Shown here: positions 11,740 through 24,194 of the stretch, piece by piece
How the letters are laid out: the number at the start of each line of letters is the position of its first letter
Position numbering within the stretch: the first letter of the stretch is position 1
Source: Cryptomeria japonica
Lineage: Eukaryota; Streptophyta; Pinopsida; Cupressales; Cupressaceae
Direction: 5' to 3'
NCBI RefSeq assembly: GCF_030272615.1
Contig: NC_081413.1
Span: 723,071,649-723,135,648, forward strand
Length of the DNA: 64,000 bases
Made by a program: the position numbers and the translations under genes
Notes under the pieces: generated by a model
What the model saw: only the letters and a program-made list of their open reading frames with translations
What the model was told of the DNA's origin: nothing
Database searches by the model: none

Positions 11740-12580
11740 TTAGTTATCAATATGCACTAACATCTTGTAGGACTTCATGAGACTAATTAATTATCATCTT
11801 ACATGAGATTAAAGAAAGGGTTTCTTTCCTAAGGTAATCATTGTGGTTTATCTTATTTTTTTTCCTCCTCTCCCTCGAGAGCACATAATTGGTATGATCA
11901 TCATCATTGTTGCTACAAAGGTAGGATCACCAACACATGTTTTGACTAAGGCAATCCCCTATACAACACAAAATATTACCCTCTTTCATGTGTGCAAGTG
12001 AAGATCCAAAGGTTTCAAACTATGACAATGGTACAAAAAAATAGAGCAGAATGTTACACTTAGTTCCAGACTTCAAATAGCCTAAAACCCTAAGACTATA
12101 GTGCCCAATGCTAGTTTCTATCTAAGTTGTCTCCTATTTTTTAGGACAATTGCCAAGATTCATGCTCAATTCATCTCCTACATTAGCTTCTGTCTACACA
12201 ATAATTGGACACAAGCACCCAATGACTTTGTCTTCTCCAATCAATTCCATATTTTAGTCACAAGTTTCTCTTTGCACTTCATTTCTAAATCTACTTCCCC
12301 CTTCTAAACTTCTATTATGTATTCCAGACATCCTATTAATCTTGTTCAAATTAGCCTTCTTTAGCCTATTTCATTGCAAATATTCAACCAATCCCTATTA
12401 TTAACAACATATAACAAAAACGTTGTGGATCTAGGATAGCTTGGCTCTCCCTTCAGGATTGTAGTCAAGCTGATTCAAACCTTTTCTGATGATGTCGCCC
12501 ATGTGAAAAGGATTGATTCTAAGTAATACACATGTTAGTCTAGGATCACTTTTCACCCACATCATTTTGGCGAATCTGAC
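11740..12580 (+). mobile_element. Gypsy LTR remnant with primer-like sequence
   Basis: A plus-strand LTR end at about 12564 (CACCCACATCA) is followed by TTT and TGGCGAATCTGAC (12568-12580), the arrangement seen at the end of the element B 5' LTR (49595). The last ~40 bp align with that LTR. At 11939-11959 it holds the TTTGACTAAGGCAA motif shared with LTR families A and B. The start is not resolved. Confidence 0.5.
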
Positions 12581-13153
12581 TTAACTTACAATTGCAATCA
12601 TTTTAATTTGTTTTGTATATATTTTCATATTTGATTAATTAGTTAATTAATTGCACAGTTTCCTTGAGTATCTTGATTGGCATTTATAAACACATTGTGT
12701 TTAGTTTAGAAAATAAAACTTTGAAATACTTTCTTCTAAATGTGGCTTTGCATTGCAAAAGGTTTGCAAGGTTATTCCCTGTCACTTTTCTTCCACTCAA
12801 TAATCCTTTTGTGATCAATTTCTCTCTATTGCTAACCTCATAGAATCTATCCATACTGTAGCCAATGAAATTGCTTCTATTGTGATAGATTCCGCTATGA
12901 ATTTTCATAAGACCCTTTGGGATTGTGTTGGTGAGAATTGTCATAAAGTTACAAACCATAAAAAGGATATCATTGGGTCTCTCCCCATTTTTTCATTGTT
13001 TTCACTTTGAATCAATAGTGGTATTTGTAGTCACCAATTTTTATCCAGCAATACAAATTCCACATCATTTGGTTGACAATTTTGAAACCGAAATTGGTCC
13101 ACTTTACCTACCATATCCTTTTCAAAGGTCTTCACATTATCAATAGTTTATCC
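12581..13153. other. No gene seen; probable gypsy internal remnant
   Basis: AT-rich DNA after the primer-like sequence. Short ORFs on both strands show no recognisable domain. The solo LTR at 13154 interrupts it. Confidence 0.4.
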
Positions 13154-14444
13154 TGTAGGATTATTTGGGAGATCATTTGATTTGGTTATTCATTGCTGCT
13201 GCTAGGATATGTTGTTGTCATTGATGTCAATATATTCATGTGATTTATTCCGGTGTGTTTGGGAAATATTTTCTGATCCAGTTTACAGTTCTTTGTTTAC
13301 CAACTGATATTTATGTCGGTATTCCCTCTGGTATATTCCAATGTGATCAGATCTTGTGCTGAGATTTTGGATTATTGTTTGGGATGATCTTATGTATCTT
13401 AATTTTAGATGGTTCATGATTTGGCTAATTGCAAGTTATCTTTCTTCGTGATAGTTGTTGATTGGTTGTGTTCTTGTGCTTTGAGACGTTGACCGATGAA
13501 GATTTGAAAAAAGATGATTGTGCAACTGTTCCGGATGACTCTAACATGCTTGATGGTGTTTCCTAGTCATGTCCTATTTTTTTTGGTGATCCACACTGAT
13601 CGTTGAGCAAAGATTTGGTGATTTCTTTGGACCGGTGATAATTTGTGTTATGTGGTATTTCTGGTGGTGTAGCGTATTGCGGTTGATCTTGGCAGGAGTT
13701 TTGGTTGATGTAATTGTTTGGGAATTTGAATTAGGTCCATGCTATGTAATGTAAATCATAATATTACTCCGGTGGTCGATCTTTGTATCGTGTAATGTAA
13801 TTTTTGTAATTATGAGTTAAGGGTTGAGGGTTTAGTTGACCTTGTTATCGAGGTTGATGATTTGTATATATAGGTGAGATGTTTATGTAATTTTGGTGTC
13901 GGTATTATGTTTGCATTATTAGAGAGAGGTAAATGTGTGAACAAGGACATATCATTCAGTGAAGTGTTGTGGCGAGTTTGGTATTGCAGGGCAGACAACT
14001 GTGCTTAACCGAAACTGTCATCAGACATTTGTAGATGCTATTATTGTAGTTTATTTCTTTCGGATTGTAGTTCAAATCATTTTTGTAAGTCAATGAGACT
14101 TCCCTGAGGGTTGTAGCCTTCTGAGCATATATCTTTTGAGCAGTGAGCTCTAGGCAGTGTGCCTAAATGCATGTGCATTCCCCATTGTAATATTTTCACA
14201 TACTACTATAGAGTATCATCTTATTGTGGGTAGGTTACCACTGTGGTTTTTCCCTTAACCATGTTTTCCACGTCAAAATCTTGGTGTTATGTGTTGTGCT
14301 ATTAATTTGCTTATCTATTATTGTTGTGGTTTATCAGTTTATGTTTGGGAAGTTTAATTTGTTGTGCATCTAGTGAAGACTGATTAAGCCCCCCCCCACT
14401 CCCCCCCCACCCCACTCAGTCTTCCTTCTTGATTGTTGCTAACA
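13154..14444 (+). mobile_element. Solo LTR, SIRE-like family
   Basis: Starts TGTAGGATTA, ends GTTGCTAACA, and is flanked by a perfect 5-bp duplication TATCC (13149-13153 and 14445-14449). It shares blocks with the LTRs of the 21794-30040 element: GCAGTGAGCTCTAGGCAGT near 14140, TTTTTCCCTTA(A/C)C near 14250, and a C-rich tract (14391-14414) just before the end. No primer site follows, so a solo LTR from recombination is the simplest reading. Confidence 0.85.
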
Positions 14445-14449
14445 TATCC

Positions 14450-16560
14450 TATTTGGGATTCCTCAACCTCCATTGTCCCTTTTATGAATATCAAGTGTCT
14501 CACAAACACCTTTTCTAGCTTTATCTTAGTGCTCATAATGTTTGGACTTGGATTCATGACTTTTTCAAGCCTTCCAGACTATAACTTTTTTTATGGCATA
14601 TGGTTCTTTTAAGGGATTGGCCTTGTATCCTTCACAAATTTAACCAGATCTAGCATGCATTTTTAGGGTGGAGATTTTATTCAACATATGAAAAGATAAA
14701 AAAAAAATGGTTATTTTCGCTAATTGTTTGTAAATCATCGTGTTTCACTTTATATTAAAAAAATTAGTTGTTCTAATGTTTAACTATAGATTTAGGTGCA
14801 AGCTAACAAAGTTGCACTTGAGGTGGCCCATTTTTAGGTACTCATCAGCCATTGGCACAATACCCCTTGTGCAACTGTTAGAGTTCCTCCATATCCCTCT
14901 TCTTCCAAGGGTAATTGGTCTTCTCATTGACACCTTAATCCTAACACCTAACTCCATAAAAGTTCCCAACAAGAGAAGAACCAAACCTTGAAGAAACCTT
15001 CTCAACAAGCAAATCTAGAATCTACAAAAAAATGAGCCTCACCACCCTCAATTGATAACAAAGGAGGAGCCTTAAAGGGGTTCTACATAACTTAAATAGC
15101 TTCAAGGCACAATTTTGAAGAGACCAATGATTCCCCATCCCCTCCCACTTGTTGGGAGGAATATTGCACAAAGGGAGGTGTTTAAGGAGCCAACTCCTCA
15201 TCCAAAGCAACATACACACTAGTTGCAAGATTGACAAAAACTAGAATTGCCCTATAACCTCCTAAACATAATCTATTTGCAATAGTAGGGGACAACTTCG
15301 GTGAAGAGCAACTAGTAGTGAAAAACCCTCATTTGAATCCTTGGAACATACCCTTTTTCATAATAGAAAGATTACTAATAGCTCACACATTTATATTATG
15401 ACATTAATTTCCTTTTATATTTATTTTAAGCTTCATATATTTATTATGACAACATAATCAATCTCAATTCATTAATTTCAAGACAATTTATTTGTTCACT
15501 CAAATTTAATTAATTCATCTATAATATTTTAAACATTTATTTCCATACAATTATTACCTTCTTAATAACTTTACACCATCATCATACTTTAATTTACTGT
15601 TGAAGAACATTTAAGTTATTGACAGAATTCATATTGTACACATCTTTGTTGAATTTCAAATATTCTTCAATAGGAAAGATCACACTTTAATTCAATTTTA
15701 CCTTCAATATTTCTTCACTCTTCACTTCTAAGTACTTTAATAATTCTACCATCATATCACAAATATCATGTAAAAGAATTAATCTAAAGAAAATGTCTCA
15801 TACAAATTCCTCTACAATTCTACTGCAGATCACAAATATCATGTAAAAGATTTAATGTAAAGAAAATGTATAAACCTCTTGCTTTCAGTACAGGTTCCTC
15901 TCAATCAGAGAATATGTACCCATCACCCCGCCTCTTGTCAAAGTATTGGTTAATAAAAAGTAAATGCCCTCTGATATTTTATCAGGTAAAATGTCTGGAA
16001 TGTTGCAGATTTGTGAAGGCACGGAAAGAGAAATGGGATGTTCTTATTCGAAGCGAACTTTCTCCTTTTCCTAGTACAGACAACTCAGAACTTTTTAAAA
16101 CCAGCTGTAAGTGCATTCTCTTCCTCCTCGTTGGTTCTGGTTTTTGGTGAAAATGCCAATTCTGTGACACTTTTGTATGCAGCTAAAGGGCTTCTGATTC
16201 CAAGGCATTTTTCTTTTATCAAGGAATGGAAGAAAAAGGAAAAGAAAAAGAAAAATGCTTCAGGCCGGTAAGCCACCATTTCAGCCTCAAACTAGCCATT
16301 TAGCCATTTAGAGATTCAGGCATTTATTGAATTTATTTATGAGATAGGTCAAGCACAAAAAATGTTAACAAATAGGAGAATTTCCTCCATGGACTGAATT
16401 TGATTCTCACAGTAGTCTTGCTTCACCCTCAAGTTCCAAAAAGAAAGGAAAAAATCTCCATAATGGGTCCCTGCTAGTAATTTGATTTCGGGAGATTACT
16501 GAAGCCCCACCGCCAATAAAAAGTTAAAAAAATATCTCCATTATAAATCCGCTAGGGATT
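14450..16560. other. No gene seen
   Basis: AT-rich DNA. Short ORFs near 14740-15237 and 15866-16279 overlap on opposite strands and match nothing I recognise. Direct repeats occur near 15740-15860 (ATCACAAATATCATGTAAAAGA twice, about 75 bp apart) and at 16450 and 16530. Part may be the upstream region of the GLR gene. A donor-like CT|GTAAGT near 16107 and acceptor-like TGTATGCAG near 16183 could bound a 5'-UTR intron, but this is weak. Confidence 0.4.
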
Positions 16561-16895
16561 GTGTGGTGTCGGAGGAAATAATAAATAAATTTTAGTGAGG
16601 CTTAGCAAATAATTTTCAATTGGGTTACAATTTGTGGTATTGGGTTTTCCATCCTGAAATAGAAGCTCTTTCATTATTGTGTGGTTGCTGAGGAAACGAT
16701 TAATTTTAGTGAACCCTATCAAATGATTCTCAATTGAATTCCAGATTTTGGCATTGGATTTTGCTTTCCAAACCAGTTGGTTCATTTTCTGCTGAATAGT
16801 GTGTGCGCGAAGAGAAATTAATAAGATTTGGTGTTCTTTCTCAATGATAAATTGGGTGGCATTTGTGGGATTGGGTTTTGCCTCCGTTGTGATTT
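16561..16895 (+). repeat. Three degenerate ~119-bp tandem repeats overlapping the GLR start
   Basis: Units start at GTGTGG or GTGTGTG at 16561, 16679 and 16799. They share, in order, a GAG(G/A)AAA-AATTAAT block, TCAATTG or ATAAATTGGG, and ATT(G)TGG(G/T)ATTGGGTTTTGC-like blocks. Copies 1 and 2 are noncoding. Copy 3 holds the GLR start codon (16844) and signal-peptide codons. Homology was judged by eye. Confidence 0.55.
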
Positions 16896-17120
16896 TTCCT
16901 GATTGGATATGCTTCTGCTTAGGACAATATGGAGATAGACCTGCAACTGTGAATGCGGGTGCTCTTGTGGCCTATAATTCCACTATTGGGAGAGTGGCCA
17001 AAAAGGCCATTGAATTGGCACTGGAAGATGTTAAAAATGACAAAACCCTGCTTAGTGGAACGCAGCTTGTGATCACCATGATGGACTCCAATTGTAGTGC
17101 TTTCATTGGCACTTCAGCAG
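16844..17120 (+). CDS. Glutamate receptor-like (GLR) protein, first coding exon
   Basis: Plant GLRs are ligand-gated cation channels of plasma or internal membranes, opened by amino acids, with roles in calcium and wound signalling. The ATG at 16844 opens 92 codons plus one base. Residues 1-27 are a hydrophobic signal peptide (MINWVAFVGLGFASVV). Then comes the start of the amino-terminal ligand-binding domain: VNAGALVAYNSTIGRVAKKA, AIELALEDV, ITMMDSNCSAF, all typical of plant GLRs. The exon ends at GCAG|GTATGT, a good phase-1 donor, where many GLR genes also have an early intron. The open frame upstream to 16799 lacks an ATG. The rest of a ~900-residue protein (clamshell, pore, TM helices) is not in the window. 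Either the first intron exceeds 47 kb or this is an orphan exon. Confidence 0.85.
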
Positions 17121-18288
17121 GTATGTTAAGTATCTCTAGCTTAGTTCATTTTAGAATTTTATATTTACAAACTTGGTCTAAAGTTGTTTCTTTTTGTTTA
17201 AAGGAATGTGGGGTTCAAAGATATTTTTCTAAATTTTTGTAAGCTAAACTCTTTGCCGATATGAAATGTTATAATTATTGCTTCAAAAAGAGCTGTAATT
17301 ACTACTCCTGAATATTACCAGTCTCTCACTTACTCTGTGAAAGCAAAGAAAAATGATTATCATCTCAAAACTACTCTCCTCTCTCCACTTACCCAATTGC
17401 AAAAGATAAAAACAAGAGAAGGAAGTGTAAATGAAACAGTGGAAGACAAATGTGCCACAGACACTTTAGCATAAAATTTAGATCTCACATTCCTCCCTGC
17501 AGAGAAACAAGAACCTAGAAACTTTTTATTAGTATAGAACAGTTAGCATATCTTTCCATTTTATAAATATAAAATATAAATACTTTAAAATCTGAGAAAA
17601 AATAGATAATTTGCCAATGCTGCTTTTATTTTTGATTGACAGCATTATGGGACAAAACATATGTAACATCTAGCTTTAGAAGCTTTTTCATTGGCAGATA
17701 TAGATTTTGAAAATGATGTTAGGAAAGAGCCAATCGGCTAAAAATAGACCATAAAGTTTTCCATAAACAAGACACGAAGATATATTCAGAAGTCAGTTTC
17801 AGCTGGACCACCATGATCTCAAGTCTTCTAGGGTTATCAGAAATTAGAATTTCAAAGGGAGTTTGATATAGGGAGAGGATCTAGTATCTGCACATCCTAA
17901 CTTTGTGTATAGAAAGTTCATAAATGATACTTCTGATTCTCACAAAATTTGAACATATCTTTATATTTGAGTTAAGAGTTCAAAACTATTGTTTGGGGTT
18001 TTGGATATCAATGATGTAACTTAATCAAAAACTAGTGTTTGGTGTTTTGGATATCAATGATGTAGCATAAACAATTATATCTTTAATGTGTTGTCCAAAA
18101 GCATTACAAAAAAAGTTAAACCAAAACATGTACACCAAGGCATGCATTATGGATTGTCTTATGTCTCACCATTTGATTGGATGTTTCATTGATCTTATTT
18201 GTCAAGGATATGGTTACACATGTATATGTGCATATGTATTTGTTCCTTATTAGTTTTTACTGATATATTATTTTTTAATTACTATAAC

Positions 18289-18830
18289 AGCTATTGGTAC
18301 ATGCTCATTTATTGGATTCTTTCCTTTAATAGATTCGCTTAGGAGCTCTCCATCCAAACATGTTAGAGGAAGTGTACCAGTAGTGGACATAGCTAACTTC
18401 GCGCACCAAGAACTCTCAATCCATACATCGGATTTTGAATTTTTTTTTGGTTGTCTCCGCATACGACTTAACTGCTTATAACTAAGGATCTAGCTTTTGG
18501 GTAGTAACGATGCACGGTGTGGAAATCGTTCTATGCGAAAAGGTAAAAAAGTGGTCATTTAAAAGTGTCATCCCATACACAAACACCTTTGCACCAATAG
18601 TACATAACTCAAAATTTGTTGTTTAGTGGACGAATGCCCCAGTAGTAGATCACCTTTTTTTTACTATAATTAGCCCACTTGTGCACTACTATTGGCCCAT
18701 TTGTGCAAAATTATCCACTATTGGTACATGTGATATTCATTAATGAATTTTTTGTTATCAATTTTTGGGCTCCTTTACAATCTAGTAACGGTGGGTTGGG
18801 TTGACAAAAAGTTGTCCACTATTGGTACCC
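18289..18830. repeat. Cluster of direct and inverted CCACTATTGGTAC motifs
   Basis: Variants occur at about 18291 (CTATTGGTACATG), 18369 (GTACCAGTAGTGGAC, inverted), 18592 (CACCAATAGTAC, inverted), 18696 (ACTACTATTGGCCC), 18716 (TCCACTATTGGTACATG) and 18811 (GTCCACTATTGGTACCC). No clear transposon boundary was found. It could be a decayed small DNA transposon. Confidence 0.45.
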
Positions 18831-19199
18831 TTCCCCTAGTCTACCAAATAAGAAAGAAAAATTATTCATCATTTTTCATTAATAAATATATATTATATCA
18901 TTTTAAAACAAATATATTACATTAGATTTTCTATTATATTATATTTCATTAAATATTTACATTAATAAGTATTTACTATATCATTTTAAAGGAAAAACAA
19001 GTCATGCTCTACTGTGTTTATTGAGAAATAAACAAGTTCAATACCAAAGATTGTGAAGATCAATCTCTATCCAATAAACCAATCAAAGGATGAGATATAA
19101 CACTTGGACAACTACAACATGAAAATCTAAACTTGGATGCAAATCTAAAAATTAAATTGCCTTAATGCGGAAAACCATGCTTAGATCCTCCTTCTTAAT

Positions 19200-19900
19200 G
19201 ATGTAAAAAATCAGCCTACATATCATGATTAATAATCCCATCTTATGTGAACTTATAATAGAAAAGAATAAAGAATAATATGATCATAAGATAGCAGCAA
19301 TGAGACACAAATTAGCAACATAAGATCACATAACACAAGATTTACATGGAGAAACCCTTGTAGGAAAAAACTCTACCAAGAAGAGAGGCCAAGTATGCAT
19401 TATCAACAATAAATGTGATTACAATACACTCACTTCCATTCTCCTCTTTGCCTTCATCATAGAAGCACCTATTAACCTATAAACAACTTCCTTATACCTC
19501 CCACTTGTCCTTGTTCCTGCATATTAACTCTACATTCAGTTTTTCTTCATATCATTGTATTTTTTGCATCCAAAGAGATGGAATTATAGAATGACAAGAG
19601 CTCCAAAACTACCAATAAATGTGTACAAAGAAGGTTCTTGATTCCAAATGCCCACAACCCTTGGATTACCTCCACAGGAGTTAAAAGGACATCGGTTTTT
19701 AGTTCAATACTTTCTCTTCGACATGTGCACCAAATCTTGCAAGATAAACATTACATTAACTATAATAAATGACAAAATACCAAGAGACACTTATTGTCTC
19801 TTCCAAGCCCCCACTTGGAGAAGTCCAAAGGTCACTCATTTGCCCACTTCCTAAGTCATTAGTTATCTTATTCTAGGTGTCCGCGTGTGGGGAAAACAAT
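19200..19900 (-). mobile_element. Degenerate copia-type LTR remnant
   Basis: The block near 19335-19390 (ATTTACATGGAGAAACCCTTG, then AAAACTCTACC) matches the conserved LTR-C block on the plus strand near 8855-8880 (TTTACGTGGGGAAAACCC and AAAACCCCACACTCC). Orientation is minus. No ends, primer site or TSD were resolved. Confidence 0.4.
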
Positions 19901-20916
19901 ATTAAATAATTGTGTTCATGACCCATCTTTACTGTTGCTAATGGAATCATCACCCTTTATGAATGTATTACAAACAATAATGAGAATAAATATTATGAAA
20001 TATATTTTTCCAATACATCCTAAGTGCCTTAGGACACTTTCCAAGGATATTAGAACCATGTCATAGCATTTATAAGGTAGATTGCACCTTAATCTTAACA
20101 ATATTGGTCATTTCCTTTATAAAAGGGGCACAATTATGAACTTTCACCCTACAAAAGAAGTAATGCACATAGAATCTAAAACAAATAACAGAATACAAAA
20201 ATGCTATGTGGTATTTCACTTGAGAAGACTCTTGTGGATAGAAAATTCAAAACAGTAACCTTTTTCACTATTTCATTAAAAAAAAGTTGTTCACAATACA
20301 ATAACAAAGTTTACTTACTCAACCCTTAAGCATTTGTAGATAGTAATAGGTACATAAAAAATGGTCCATGAATGCTTTAAAACTATTTTTAAACCATTGT
20401 AAAAATAGAAAATCTAATAAAGCACCCCAAAAATTTCTCAACCATTCACAATAAAATAATTATTTTTTCATACTCAACTTTTATGCATGTGTAGATATTA
20501 ATAGGCACACCAAATGTGATTCATGAACACTTTAAAAGTACTTTAAAATCATGAGTAAAATTCCCATCTAGTCTCCATAGTGGTTGATGAGCACATGGGC
20601 AACAAAGCAATCAACACCACCAAAAACAATTGTCAAATTGTTTTCTAAGTCTTGTTTTGGGTTTGTTTGGGCACCTCTTTATTCATCATGGAAGGGTGAT
20701 GATTTTGTAGCTCTTTTCCAGTTAGTTGTGATAAGAAAGTTAAATTTGGTCTCTACTCTATGGTGGTCGGTTTGTGTTAAGGCGAGAACTTTGGTTCAGG
20801 GCATGAACATCCATCAAATCATAAGGATACATAAATTTTGTTAGATGTCATAAGTTGCAACTACCTTGGCAGATATGTTTGCAAAAATGTGAAAGCATGT
20901 AGACAATGCCCATGAA

Positions 20917-21117
20917 TTGTTTGATAAACACCTCAAAGAGATGAAGTTCAATAGACAAGAAAGGCACTTGACATGTGAAATCCAAAAGCTTCAGGTTGAT
21001 GAAGAATCAAGAATTGAAAAGGGCATCACGACACTTGAATATCAGTGGTCAAAACAAAATATATTTATTTTCTCATTATGTAGTTTTGTAATGAAAGTAA
21101 GTAAATTATTTTTGTAA
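20917..21117 (+). pseudogene. Unidentified charged helical ORF fragment
   Basis: A 66-codon ORF; the frame also reads upstream through one stop (LADMFAKM-stop-KHVDNAHE). Residues 1-48 are rich in Lys, Glu and Gln with helical spacing (LFDKHLKEM after the stop, EIQKLQVDEE later). The last part turns hydrophobic and looks noncoding. It may be a fragment of a host or transposon gene. I do not recognise it. Confidence 0.25.
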
Positions 21118-21455
21118 ACCAAGCATAAAAGAAGTGGTTGTGTGGCTTTCCAGTTGCACTTAGCATAGGGAGGTGAAGAGTCATAAACAAGAATTTCAAG
21201 ACAAAAATAGATTAAAATAATAAATGTATGCAAAATTGGAGGAGCAACATCAACTAGGAGGAAGTTAAAGGGTTTGAGGCATCAATAGAGGAAGAAGGTG
21301 AGTAGAATATTAATTAGTAACCAAATGAAGGTATTGTGTGTGGTGGATAAGAGGAGAAAAACCTTGCCATTGCATATTATTGGAGTTGTGCAAAACATTG
21401 CTATGCAAAAACTAATAATTGCAGTTTGAATGCATTTGATTTATGTGTAATAGAT

Positions 21456-21793
21456 TGTAGCATCGTAAATTGTACACCCTTAATTGGGTGGTACAATTTC
21501 ACACTTAGGTTAGCATTTGCCTTAGTGTGTTTGCATCTTGCATTTCAAATTTCCTTTAATCATTTAATTAATTAATATAATTAAATCTAAAGTCTTCTTT
21601 CTTCACTATACACATCATAAAATTGGGCCCTTAACCCTAAGTTTGCCCCTTTTTAGTTTATTTTTCCAATTAATTATTTCATCAAAAGCCCTAATTATGT
21701 CCTATTTTGACCTTCAAGGCCTGATTTCACATATCTAGACACCTTGAATTTTCACATACTCCTAGAATTGACTTTAGAATCACAATATCTTAC
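21456..21793 (+). mobile_element. LTR-A copy 1, left part
   Basis: Begins TGTAGCATCG and is highly similar to the start of the complete copy at 47755. It carries the terminal hairpin arms AAATTGTAC and GTACAATTT. It is interrupted at 21793 by the non-autonomous element and resumes at 30041, and the reconstructed junction matches the intact order near 48080-48100. Confidence 0.8.
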
Positions 21794-22014
21794 TGTTGGC
21801 ATTATACACTCAGATGAGAATGGTAGATGTTGTCATTGTTGGCAACAAGCTGGCAACATGGTTCAACAGGGTTTCATAGGTTATACCGGCAACAAACTTC
21901 ACCTACCAGCATCGACAATCACTACAAGGTTTATTCACACCGGCATCCAGTTTACATCGGCATTAGATCATACCGATAGTCTAAGCCGACTTGGCAATAA
22001 TACTGTTTTGTAAT

Positions 22015-23506
22015 TGTTAGTGAACAGATTTGTCCTTCAAAGATAACTATACAAATAAACTCAAAATGCCCAGAATGAAGGACAAAAAGTACTAACAGTT
22101 GGATAGATTATCATTGAAGTGATAATCTTCCTCTAAATTGAGAGGTACAACTCCCTCTTAGAAGATTTACAAGAAATTAAATTGTTGATATGCTTTTAAC
22201 CAGAAAGCAATAAAGGAAAATAACATTCATCCATAGCCATGAAAATGAATGCCAAAGACTTACAAAATAGATATAAATGAAGACCATTAAATCAAAGTTT
22301 AATTTTCTACACTTATGGATAGCATTTGGACTAAAAACTAAGAGAGAAAGTCGTTGCTCCAATATGGCTTACTTTCAAGCACACAGACTTGTAATAAATC
22401 CACATACACAATTGATTATAACAAAAAATACATTAATAAACAACTACAAAGGATCAAAGTCCAGCTATAGCCATGAGAAGAATATCAGCAACACAAAGAT
22501 TGAAGATATCATCTGCATTCTATTCATGTCTGGAAATCAACTCAAAGATTGATATTTTTTGTACAAAGCATTGCTTAGAAAAGCTTCAACTCCTCCCTTA
22601 CAAATAAAAATCTACTCTCCCCCACCCACAGGTTGCTGGAAGAAGAGAAAAAGAAGAAGAACCCTTGCTCTTTCAATCCTTTCACAATAAATAGCTACAT
22701 GAGATCATTATTCGGTTTTATAAACAAATCTTGAAAAACCTTTTCACTTACGCTTTTCACTTTCCCCATTACTCTTTTTTTTATAACATCAAATAATTAT
22801 AAACATTAGAAATATAATTCTCTAAAGTTTATGATAATATTTGGATAGGTGGCACTTGAATATTTTAACTCAAAATAAAAAATATTCATTATGTTGGGCG
22901 AACTGAAAATATTTGTGAGTCAAAATATGTCTCGGTGTGGGGGCCATAACTTTTGTTTTCACACCGTTGGATCTTTCTCAATTTTGGATATGTTGGCTGC
23001 AACCTATTCTTCTACATTATGACCAGAGCAATTTTAAAAATAATATCTAAGTAAAAAGATATTAGCTACTGTGTGTGGGTCTATATGACTGTCATAAAAT
23101 CAGACCTACAGAGCTTGAACCTTGAACTTCATCGAACAGTTTGAATATCACTGAACTGTTTGAACTAGGTTCAAACGGTTCACAGTTTGGAGAAAGAATA
23201 TATGAAATATCACTTGCGACCGTGAAATAGAGTTGCTGCAAAACACTTAAGTGAACGTTAGCTCGAAAATGTCTTAGACACCACTTAGAACCTGTGGTAC
23301 CTAAATGAACACTACGAACTCTGTTCAAGATGGTTCAAGGGGTTCATGAGGTTCAAACAACTATTGAAACATAATGCTAAGGATTTAGAAATGATTTACA
23401 AGCGGATTAAGGATTGAACCAACACATTTTTAACAAGACAAAGACTCAACTAAAAATTTTGCAAGGCGACTCACTCTTGTTATGAGGGACGAATGACAAG
23501 ATAACA
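22015..23506 (-). mobile_element. 1.49-kb solo LTR inserted in the 5' LTR
   Basis: Starts TGTTAGTGAA, ends AGATAACA, flanked by perfect GTAAT duplications (22010-22014 and 23507-23511). The uninterrupted target is visible in the partner LTR near 29336. No coding capacity. Minus orientation is suggested by a TATTTATTG box on that strand near 22690. The region 23115-23190 holds several GAAC(A/T)GTTTGAA-like inverted phrases. Confidence 0.8.
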
Positions 23507-24194
23507 GTAATGTAAATTATATTTGTGTGGTCGACATGATGTATTGTAAAGACTCATATATCTATGAGATCTTGTAGGTCATTTGAAATGTAAGTAGGTA
23601 ATGAAATATGTGTATGCAAGCGGTATATGAGATGTTATAGGTTATGATACTGGCTAGTTGTTTATGCACTTTGATGTGTTTATCTTGAGAGCGAATAAGA
23701 GCAAAGCAGAGTGAAGACTATTCTATGAAAGTAGAATCAGGCAAAGCTTAAATCGGTACTCAATCCAGCATTGCAGATGCTATTTTGAAGCAGTACATTG
23801 TTATTGGATTTAACCATCCAATTGTAGTCAATGGGACTCCATTTTTGTTGTTGGGCAGTGAGCTCTAGGCAGTTGGCCTTCCTGCATGTGCAGGCCCCTA
23901 TTTACTGAGTAATATTTATTCATATTGGCTAGTGAGTAAATATTGTGGGTCACAAATCCCACTAAGGTTTTTCCCTTACCGGGTTTCTTGGCCAAAATAT
24001 ATATGTTATGGTGTGCATTGATGTTGATTCTTTTGTCTCTGTTTACTGCATTATTATTTGTTTAGTGGTATATTAATTTCAGTTATAAAGTTGCAAATAA
24101 GTTTAAATCTTTCATCTATCGGTCAGACACTAATTCACCCCCCTCCCCCCCCCCCCCCCCCTCAATGTCTTTGGGGTTAACCAAGTATCTAACA

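Larger units (their letters stand above)
17121..21455 (+). other. Intron-like or intergenic DNA after the GLR exon
   Basis: No GLR exon 2 was recognised by reading the three plus frames for the conserved ALQFME or IIGPQ blocks. The stretch is AT-rich and holds a motif cluster (18289-18830), a copia LTR remnant (19200-19900) and an unidentified ORF (20917-21117). A near-exact ~40-bp direct repeat with the phrase GTTTTGGATATCAATGATGTA ending lies near 17990-18065. Confidence 0.45.

Noticed and set aside
11736-11740. ATTTT as a TSD for the minus-strand LTR ending at 11735
   Set aside because: No matching ATTTT next to a TG start was found on the left side, so a solo-LTR call with TSD is not supported.
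14740-15240. Overlapping ORFs of 70-84 codons on both strands
   Set aside because: They read through each other, lack recognisable motifs and have no start or splice context.
16799-16843. Upstream extension of the GLR exon to 16799
   Set aside because: The extension begins at GTG. The first ATG in frame is 16844 and directly precedes a proper signal peptide.
18268-18462. ORF as a possible GLR exon 2
   Set aside because: It is on the minus strand and lacks ALQFME, IIGPQ or other clamshell blocks.
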